Below, one piece after another: positions 6,821 to 11,010 of a stretch of DNA of 11,010 nt. Each line of letters opens with the position of its first letter. The first letter of the stretch is position 1. Position numbers and translations under genes: made by a program. The DNA lies in the NCBI GenBank assembly GCA_002482405.1, contig DLFX01000132.1:659-11668 (forward strand). The letters run 5' to 3'. The stretch comes from Firmicutes bacterium UBA7709 (GTDB lineage: Bacteria > Bacillota_A > Clostridia > Peptostreptococcales > Anaerovoracaceae). The notes below the pieces were generated by a model. That model was not told the DNA's origin. It saw only the letters and a program-made list of their open reading frames with translations, and did not search any database.

Positions 6821-7583
6821 GGTCCTCACCCCCTTCTGCACCGCTGCGGCCTTTCATATCCCCGCCGCCTTCCTGAACTGCCCGGCAGTCCTGGCCCAGG
6901 AACCGTTTTCCCGCTTCACTTCTCAGGTAATCCTCCGTGGATCCGAAGAATTCCGCGGAATCACCGATATGCAGGATCTTGTTGGCATTGTCCACGGCGG
7001 CTCTGACATCGTGGGAAATCATGATGACGGTGACGCCTCTGTCGTTCAGATCTCCGATAATCCGGTAAAGCTCTCCCGTCACGATGGGATCCAGCCCGGT
7101 GGCCGGTTCGTCCAAAAGGATCACTTTTTCCGCGGCGCACAGCGCCCTCGCCAGCAGAACCCGCTGCTGCTGCCCCCCTGACAGGGATTTATAGGATTTG
7201 TATCTCAGATTTTTTATCCCCAGTATCTCCAAATTCTGCAAGGCTCTATTCTTTTCCTGTCCCGAATAAAACGGCTTCATTCCAATCCTGTTCAGGCAGC
7301 CTGAAAGGGCCACCTCGAAAACCGATGCGGGAAAGTCCTTCTGGATCACCGTCTGCTGCGGCAGATAGCCGATCTGATCGGCTTTGACCCCTTCTCCAAA
7401 TTGGATCGTTCCGCTTTTCAGCGGCATCAGGCCTAAAATTCCCTTCATCAGGGTCGTCTTTCCGGAACCGTTTTCTCCGACGATACAAAGGTAATCGCCC
7501 GCTTCCACATCAAAGCTGACTTCATCTAAAACAAGCTTTTTTTCATAGCTCATGGATATTTTCCGAGCGCTGATCTGTGACAT
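6813..7583 (-). CDS. znuC: Zinc/metal ABC transporter ATPase (ZnuC-like)
   Basis: A 256-residue cytoplasmic ATPase that drives uptake through the ZnuB-like permease. The motifs are complete: Walker A GENGSGKT (36-43), Q-loop in YLPQQT (Q76), signature LSGGQQQR (134-141), Walker B VILLDEP (154-160), D-loop GLD, and switch His191 in ISHD. The stretch FPASVFEVALSG is typical of metal-type (Mn/Zn) ABC ATPases. The start ATG (7581-7583) abuts the ZnuA stop codon directly (TAAATG) with GGAGG about 12 bases upstream. The C-terminal ~20 residues are polar and Gly/Glu rich; their coding region contains the ribosome binding site for the next gene. Confidence 0.93.
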   Translation of the reverse strand: MSQISARKISMSYEKKLVLDEVSFDVEAGDYLCIVGENGSGKTTLMKGILGLMPLKSGTIQFGEGVKADQIGYLPQQTVIQKDFPASVFEVALSGCLNRIGMKPFYSGQEKNRALQNLEILGIKNLRYKSYKSLSGGQQQRVLLARALCAAEKVILLDEPATGLDPIVTGELYRIIGDLNDRGVTVIMISHDVRAAVDNANKILHIGDSAEFFGSTEDYLRSEAGKRFLGQDCRAVQEGGGDMKGRSGAEGGEDRA

Positions 7584-8525
7584 TTAGTTCAGGCCCTCCT
7601 TCAGGTTTTCCGCATTCTGTTCCATCAGCGACAAATAAGTCGCGCCGTTCTCAAATTCCTCTTTCGTTACGTTATGACAGGAATGGAACAGCAACAGCTT
7701 GGCTCCCGTTTCGGCGCTTATGGACCTCGCCACCTTGGGGTCCTCTATTTCCGCATAATAGACCACCGGTATCTTATCACTCTTTACCTTTTGGATGAGC
7801 CCCACAACGGCCTTGGCGCTGGGTTCCGTCTCCTCAGAGCAGGAATCAAAGGCCGATTCGTATTCGAGGCCGTAGCGCGTCACGAAGTAATAGAGGGCGA
7901 ACCGGCTCCCGAATATGATCTCATTTCGCTTGCCGCTGCTGACGATGGATTTGAACTTCGCGTCCAGATCGTCCAGCTTCTTGCTGTAATCTGCGGCATT
8001 TTCTTTATAATACCCCGCATTAGAGGGGTCTGCGCTGCACAGAGCGTCAAGAATATTGGCGGCCATCTGTTTCGCCGCCAGAGGGTCCGTCCAGATATGG
8101 GGATCACCGTTTACGAGTTCGATCCCTTGAGACGCGTCCAGAACGAAACTGTGTGAGCCGTTATCCTTCATGCTGTCTATGATCTTCTGCGCCCAGGCTT
8201 CCATGTGCTTTCCGGTATAAATAAACAGATCGGAACCGTTTATTTCGATGATGTCCGACGGAGTCGGCTCATAGGAATGGCTTTCCATCCCCGGTGGGAG
8301 CAAAAGCGTCACTTCGGCTTTATCGCCTGCGATCTGCCTTGCAAAATCATATTGGGGGAACAGGGTCGCGACGATTTTGAGCTTGCCGCTGGCCGCATCA
8401 TCTTTGAGCTTGCCGCCGCCCGAGTCATTTTGAGCCGGATTATCCGCCGTGGAATCCGCCGCACAGCCTGCCAGAAGGGACACAGCGAGTACCGCCGCCA
8501 GGATCAATGTCAAAGCTTTCTTCAT
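7584..8525 (-). CDS. znuA: Zinc-binding lipoprotein of the ABC importer (ZnuA-like)
   Basis: A 313-residue solute-binding protein of cluster A-I (metal-binding). Residues 1-20 are a lipoprotein signal peptide with lipobox LLAGC; Cys21 would be lipidated, anchoring it to the outer face of the membrane. A short Ser/Gly/Asp-rich linker (22-48) leads into the binding domain (IVATLFPQYDFARQIAGD). Likely metal ligands are His83 (ESHSYEP) and His143 (GDPHIW). Where many ZnuA proteins have a third His (the S-H-x-A-F-x-Y segment), this one reads FGSRFALYYF, with Arg208. Near the C-terminus it has FHSCHNV (280-286), offering His281, Cys283 and His284. This resembles a Gram-positive subgroup rather than a defect. 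The start overlaps the regulator's stop (ATGA) with GGAGGTG 4 bases upstream. Confidence 0.93.
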   Translation of the reverse strand: MKKALTLILAAVLAVSLLAGCAADSTADNPAQNDSGGGKLKDDAASGKLKIVATLFPQYDFARQIAGDKAEVTLLLPPGMESHSYEPTPSDIIEINGSDLFIYTGKHMEAWAQKIIDSMKDNGSHSFVLDASQGIELVNGDPHIWTDPLAAKQMAANILDALCSADPSNAGYYKENAADYSKKLDDLDAKFKSIVSSGKRNEIIFGSRFALYYFVTRYGLEYESAFDSCSEETEPSAKAVVGLIQKVKSDKIPVVYYAEIEDPKVARSISAETGAKLLLFHSCHNVTKEEFENGATYLSLMEQNAENLKEGLN

Positions 8526-8980
8526 TTTTCACCTCCGGGGCTCCCGCTCTCCGAACCTTTTCCGCAGGCTTTTCCCGCGCAGTCACCGCACCGGCCGTAA
8601 AGGACGGTCTTAGAATTGTCTACCTGAAAACCGTGATGTTCCCTGATATGGGAATCCATTTCCGCCAGATACCCACAATCCAGATGGAACAACTGTCCGC
8701 AGTCGACACATTTCAGATGGAAATGCTCTTCGCATGCGCCGTTTTCATCCATATACTGGTAGCACGCGCTCTTTCCGCCCTCTAAAAAATACTTTCGGAC
8801 GGTCCCCTGGGATACCAGCTTGTCCAGATAGCGGTATATGGTGGTTTTACCCACATGTGGTTTGCCCTCGCTCAAGGCGCTCAGGATCTCATCGGCAGTA
8901 ATATGACGGTCCTTATTTTTAATCAGGCAATCCATGATCTGATCCTTCTGCTTTGTTCTATAGGAAGTCGAAGCATTCAT
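8522..8980 (-). CDS. Fur-family metalloregulator, probably Zur (zinc uptake repressor)
   Basis: A 152-residue repressor heading the zinc operon. Residues 10-60 form a winged helix with the recognition helix at about VGKTTIYRYLDKL (43-55). The dimerisation domain follows, with a metal-binding segment EEHFHLKCVDCG (His86, His88, Cys91, Cys94) and a second pair CGDC (Cys131, Cys134). The two CxxC pairs form the structural Zn(Cys)4 site of the family. The Gly/Ser/Lys-rich C-terminal tail (about 135-152) is not conserved in kind. ATG 8978-8980 has AAGGGGGAAAAG just upstream. Being first in an operon with znuACB argues for Zur, repressing uptake when zinc is sufficient. Fur and PerR are close relatives and cannot be excluded by sequence alone. 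Confidence 0.9.
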   Translation of the reverse strand: MNASTSYRTKQKDQIMDCLIKNKDRHITADEILSALSEGKPHVGKTTIYRYLDKLVSQGTVRKYFLEGGKSACYQYMDENGACEEHFHLKCVDCGQLFHLDCGYLAEMDSHIREHHGFQVDNSKTVLYGRCGDCAGKACGKGSESGSPGGEK

Positions 8981-9060
8981 CTCTTTTCCCCCTTCAACTA
9001 TGTAAACCGCCTTATTGATCGATTTGAAAAGTTCAATATAAAACTGGGTTTCATTTTCAT

Positions 9061-9089
9061 ATTATAGACCGCTTTTATCCTGTTTTCAA
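9061..9089 (-). promoter_or_regulatory. Promoter of the zur-znuACB operon
   Basis: On the minus strand TTGAAA (9084-9089), a 17-base spacer, and a perfect TATAAT (9061-9066). The start is expected near 9054, giving a leader of about 75 bases. No close copy of a known Zur or Fur box is visible. The nearest is an imperfect 17-base dyad at 9097-9113 (AATAATTTATAATCATT, 6 of 8 pairs), 8 bases upstream of the -35 box, which is a weak candidate operator. Confidence 0.75.
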
Positions 9090-9167
9090 ATAGAAAAATA
9101 ATTTATAATCATTTTTATCCTTTTGCCACATTTTCTACACAAAAACAACACATACAAGCCCTAGAAT

Positions 9168-9323
9168 ATAGTTGTAGCAAGGAGCACTCACCGAGAGCAC
9201 ACTATCCTTCTTTTAATAGATACACACACTTGTCCGAGAGCCAATCGGAGTCAAGGCGCCCGCTTATCAAAGCAGGAACCCTGGTTCTGATTGGCTCTCG
9301 GATTTTCAGCAGCCTTGGTTATA
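9168..9323. other. Foldable element, possible structured RNA, in the spacer between divergent promoters
   Basis: This stretch has no open frame of note. Its core is a 13-bp perfect stem, CCGAGAGCCAATC (9234-9246) with GATTGGCTCTCGG (9289-9301). The 42-base apical region can form two further small hairpins: GCTT/AAGC (9262-9265 with 9270-9273) and GAACC/GGTTC (9276-9280 with 9283-9287). CCGAGAGC also occurs at 9191-9198, where it could pair with the same GCTCTCGG strand instead. An outer pairing TATA...CAAGG (9168-9171, 9179-9183 approx.) with CCTTG..TATA (9313-9323 approx.) is possible. On the plus strand the stem is followed by ATTTTC, a poor T tract. Strand and transcription are not established. 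It matches no riboswitch core that I recognise. Confidence 0.4.
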
Positions 9324-9329
9324 CCCTGC

Positions 9330-9371
9330 TAACGGCTAATCCGGAAAAATTTTATTGACAAAAAGCCGTTA
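9330..9371. repeat. Inverted repeat TAACGGCT/AGCCGTTA around the -35 box
   Basis: An 8-base perfect inverted repeat, arms at 9330-9337 and 9364-9371, separated by 26 bases that include the -35 hexamer TTGACA (9355-9360). The right arm lies in the promoter spacer. It could be a second regulatory site for the FeoB-associated gene, or chance. Confidence 0.35.
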
Positions 9372-9384
9372 AGGAGAGTAAACT
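9355..9384 (+). promoter_or_regulatory. Promoter of the FeoB-associated gene
   Basis: TTGACA (9355-9360) is followed by an 18-base spacer and TAAACT (9379-9384, 4 of 6 consensus positions). The start is expected near 9391, leaving a leader of about 130 bases in which I see no other gene or clear structure beyond the operator. Confidence 0.6.
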
Positions 9385-9393
9385 GTAATTGTA

Positions 9394-9411
9394 AGTTAGT
9401 ACAAACTAACT
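9394..9411. promoter_or_regulatory. Palindromic operator AGTTAGT-N4-ACTAACT
   Basis: AGTTAGTACAAACTAACT is a perfect inverted repeat with 7-base arms around ACAA. It covers about +4 to +21 of the predicted transcript. It shares GTTAGT-N4-ACTAAC and the position just after the start with the site at 5361-5376. The TTAG/CTAA-type symmetry recalls DtxR/IdeR-like metal boxes, which would suit an iron-related gene. That link is inference, and no such regulator is encoded in the window. Confidence 0.6.
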
Positions 9412-9520
9412 AATATTTCTTACATGCAGGTTAAAAAGCCCAAATCGGGGAATAAAAAATACAGTGAAATAAAACGTCAAAAGAATTAAACTAAGTAAAA
9501 CGCCGAAAGGAGGATCCTAT

Positions 9521-9724
9521 ATGAATTATGCAGATGTCTTGATCGTAGGCCTGGTAGTTTTGGCGCTGATCCTGGCAGTCAGAGGGATCGTCAGGCAGAA
9601 AAAGCGCGGAGGGTGCGCCGGCTGCGACGGATGCTCCGCATGCTCCAGCGCAGCTAATTGCAAAGCATATGAGGCTTTCGAGGCGGAAGCTCGCAAAAAG
9701 CTTCAGAATAATAAGGATGAATGA
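9521..9724 (+). CDS. FeoB-associated Cys-rich membrane mini-protein
   Basis: A 67-residue protein with one N-terminal membrane helix (about 5-21, DVLIVGLVVLALILAVR), a basic stretch RQKKR, then a cysteine cluster GCAGCDGCSAC....C (Cys32, 35, 38, 41, 47) and a charged C-terminal tail. This layout matches the short Cys-rich proteins usually encoded beside the ferrous iron transporter FeoB in Firmicutes. They are thought to sit at the membrane with the cysteines on the cytoplasmic side, perhaps binding iron; their exact role is not established. The start is certain: AAAGGAGG (9506-9513) lies 7 bases before the ATG. Unusually, no feoA or feoB lies in the window, and a terminator follows within 40 bases, so it is transcribed alone. 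Confidence 0.85.
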   Translation: MNYADVLIVGLVVLALILAVRGIVRQKKRGGCAGCDGCSACSSAANCKAYEAFEAEARKKLQNNKDE

Positions 9725-9761
9725 GTACAAGTAAACTCCTGAATCATACATTAGACAAGTG

Positions 9762-9801
9762 AAAAGAACCGAAGGGGATCACATTCCCTTCGGTTCTTTT
9801 T
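9762..9801. terminator. Rho-independent terminator between convergent genes
   Basis: A perfect stem pairs AAAAGAACCGAAGGG (9762-9776) with its complement (9786-9800) around a loop of about 9 bases, ending in TTTTT. It lies 38 bases after the FeoB-associated gene. Because the stem begins with AAAA, the minus strand also ends in a short T tract, so it can serve the leftward gene that ends at 9873. Confidence 0.88.
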
Positions 9802-9872
9802 CGGCTTGGGGTTCATCAGCACCGTATGGAATACCTCTCTACGGCTTCAACCCCTGCAGATGCCTTTCGCAT

Positions 9873-11010
9873 CTATTGTTGTTCTTCTTCTATTATGCCG
9901 AAATACCTTCCCAGCCAGTATGGCAGCGTGAATACGGTGCCACTGTCCATTGAGCCTGACTTATATTCGTAGCCGGCTTTTTTGCTGTAGCCCTCACTTA
10001 CCTCGAAAGGATTTGTATTGTCTTTATGAACGAGGGTTTCGTCCAGGGGCAGCGCGTAGTTCGTCTGAGCCGCGTCATCCCTGTCGCCTGGCTCTATATA
10101 GAACACATCCTGGCGCTCGTTTTGTGCGTCAAATTTGACCCTGTACTGCGGCATACGGTAGAGATACCTGACTGCGGACTGCAGATCCACAGTTTTATCT
10201 GTAGGATGAGCGATCTGATAGAGGAAGGTGTAAAACGGATTTTCCTCGCGCACCTCATTGGAATACCACTGATCATAGGCGCTCACGATCTGAGCAAGCC
10301 TTTCCGGGTCCTTTTCCTGCAGGATGAGCTCATACACCGGGAACCAGCCCAGCTCCTCATCAGAATAATTTATATACTGGGTCCAGTCATTGTGCAGGGT
10401 TGCGTTGGTATTGGAGTCGTCTTCCATATCTCCGTCGTATGCATCCGTGCTTGCCACGTTGTTATTGTTGATGTCATACGCATTTGTGGCCTGGCGCACG
10501 ACTCTTCGGTCGATATAGTCCAGTGCCATATCGATATATCCCTTGCCGTTGACAAAGGGCTCTTCCACGCTGTAGCCCTCCGAATCGTATGTGAGGTCGT
10601 ATGCGGCGCTGAAAAGCGCCTGATCCTGGGGATAGTCCTCCGCGGTGACACTCATGGCGGTCTTGAGGGCGCTCATGACTTCGAGAGCGTTCAGCGGACC
10701 GTCCTCATAGCCGTATGAGAGCGCGTCATCTCCGTTTTCATCAACACCGACGTTTTCTTTCCATAAAGGCTGTTCCTTCATGACAGCCAGGCTGTCGTTG
10801 AAGTATTTTGCCAGCCATCTGGACCACTGGGTCGACTTGCCTGTGGCATCCTCAATATAGTAGTGGTCGTCGTTCAATATCAGCTTGGTCATCCTGTCGG
10901 TGGCTTCCGCAATCAGCGGCTTAAGCTCCTGAAGCTCGGATGTGCTGTCATCGCAGAGGTAGGTATAAGCGGTGAAGAACAGCGCATAGTGTCCATCCAC
11001 CTCGTCCGAA
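9873..11010 (-). CDS. Large protein of unknown function, C-terminal part (5' end outside window)
   Basis: At least 378 codons, open to the right edge (the frame continues through ...SDEVDGHYALFF), ending in TAG at 9873-9875. I do not recognise a named family with certainty. The sequence is rich in aromatic and acidic residues and mostly helical. Notable segments are DGHYALFFTAYTYL, TGKSTQWSRW, the Gly/Leu-rich GPLNALEVMSALKTAMSV, and a series of Trp/Tyr-rich helices (WTQYINYSDEELGWFPVYELIL, in part), ending GTVFTLPYWLGRYFGIIEEEQQ. The repeated helical pattern with W/Y-lined segments recalls (alpha/alpha)-toroid proteins that handle sugars, but no catalytic residues can be named. Base use is like that of its neighbours. 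An internal GTG at 10998-11000 is not a credible start because the coding pattern continues upstream. Confidence 0.75.
   Translation of the reverse strand, partial: SDEVDGHYALFFTAYTYLCDDSTSELQELKPLIAEATDRMTKLILNDDHYYIEDATGKSTQWSRWLAKYFNDSLAVMKEQPLWKENVGVDENGDDALSYGYEDGPLNALEVMSALKTAMSVTAEDYPQDQALFSAAYDLTYDSEGYSVEEPFVNGKGYIDMALDYIDRRVVRQATNAYDINNNNVASTDAYDGDMEDDSNTNATLHNDWTQYINYSDEELGWFPVYELILQEKDPERLAQIVSAYDQWYSNEVREENPFYTFLYQIAHPTDKTVDLQSAVRYLYRMPQYRVKFDAQNERQDVFYIEPGDRDDAAQTNYALPLDETLVHKDNTNPFEVSEGYSKKAGYEYKSGSMDSGTVFTLPYWLGRYFGIIEEEQQ

Noticed and set aside
7674..8156. 160-codon rightward open frame opposite znuA
   Set aside because: Antisense to the intact ZnuA-like gene; the product has no family features.
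9097..9113. Imperfect A+T dyad as a Zur or Fur box
   Set aside because: Only 6 of 8 positions pair, and it does not align well with the known Fur or Zur consensus. In DNA this A+T-rich such dyads arise by chance, so it is mentioned only as a weak candidate.
9234..9301. tRNA or small SRP RNA in the spacer hairpin
   Set aside because: No cloverleaf with an acceptor stem can be drawn, the GGTTC segment lacks a proper T-loop, and the conserved SRP tetraloop region is absent.
9234..9301. Terminal inverted repeats of a small mobile element
   Set aside because: The 13-bp arms are too close together (42 bases) and no target-site duplication flanks them, so an RNA or DNA hairpin is the simpler reading.
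10026..10718. 230-codon rightward open frame opposite the right-edge gene
   Set aside because: Its hydrophobic, Ile/Val/Cys-rich product looks like a membrane protein, but the pattern is the complement of the acidic/aromatic codons of the leftward gene. No ribosome binding site is seen.

Overview
The window reads as chromosomal DNA of a Gram-positive anaerobe of the Clostridia type. The grounds are strong AGGAGG-like ribosome binding sites, A+T-rich spacers around coding DNA of moderate GC, a lipoprotein zinc-binding protein, a FeoB-associated Cys-rich mini-protein, a small clostridial-style ferredoxin and a TetR-linked two-part ABC efflux pump. This is an inference from gene content; no rRNA or other marker gene is present.

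Layout, left to right. (1) 2-166 (+) is the 3' end of a thioredoxin, followed by its terminator. (2) 288-5306 (-) is a four-gene operon read leftward: an ABC ATPase, a large FtsX-type permease, a membrane-fusion (HlyD/MacA-like) protein and a TetR-family regulator as last gene. Its promoter (5389-5417) is a perfect consensus, TTGACA-17-TATAAT. It is surrounded by two kinds of inverted repeat: an ATGACC/GGTCAT set and a GTTAGT-N4-ACTAAC site. (3) 5603-5842 (-) is a lone small ferredoxin, separated from the efflux operon by two strong hairpins. (4) 5993-8980 (-) is a tightly packed zinc-uptake operon: Fur/Zur-family regulator, ZnuA-like lipoprotein, ZnuC-like ATPase and ZnuB-like permease. The genes overlap or abut, with a promoter at 9061-9089 and a terminator at 5940-5975. 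(5) 8981-9520 is a 540-base spacer with two divergent promoters and, between them, a fairly GC-rich foldable element built on a 13-bp perfect stem. (6) 9521-9724 (+) is the FeoB-associated Cys-rich membrane mini-protein, followed by a probably bidirectional terminator. (7) 9873-11010 (-) is the 3' part of a large gene of unknown function that runs off the right edge.

How the parts fit. The zinc operon carries its own Fur-family regulator. The efflux operon carries its own TetR-family regulator, so both are probably autoregulated. The most notable regulatory observation is that the efflux promoter and the FeoB-associated gene's promoter, 4 kb apart and on opposite strands, carry the same palindrome GTTAGT-N4-ACTAAC at nearly the same position just after the predicted transcription start. 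This suggests one shared repressor, whose identity cannot be read from the window. I saw no CRISPR array, insertion sequence, tRNA or rRNA.
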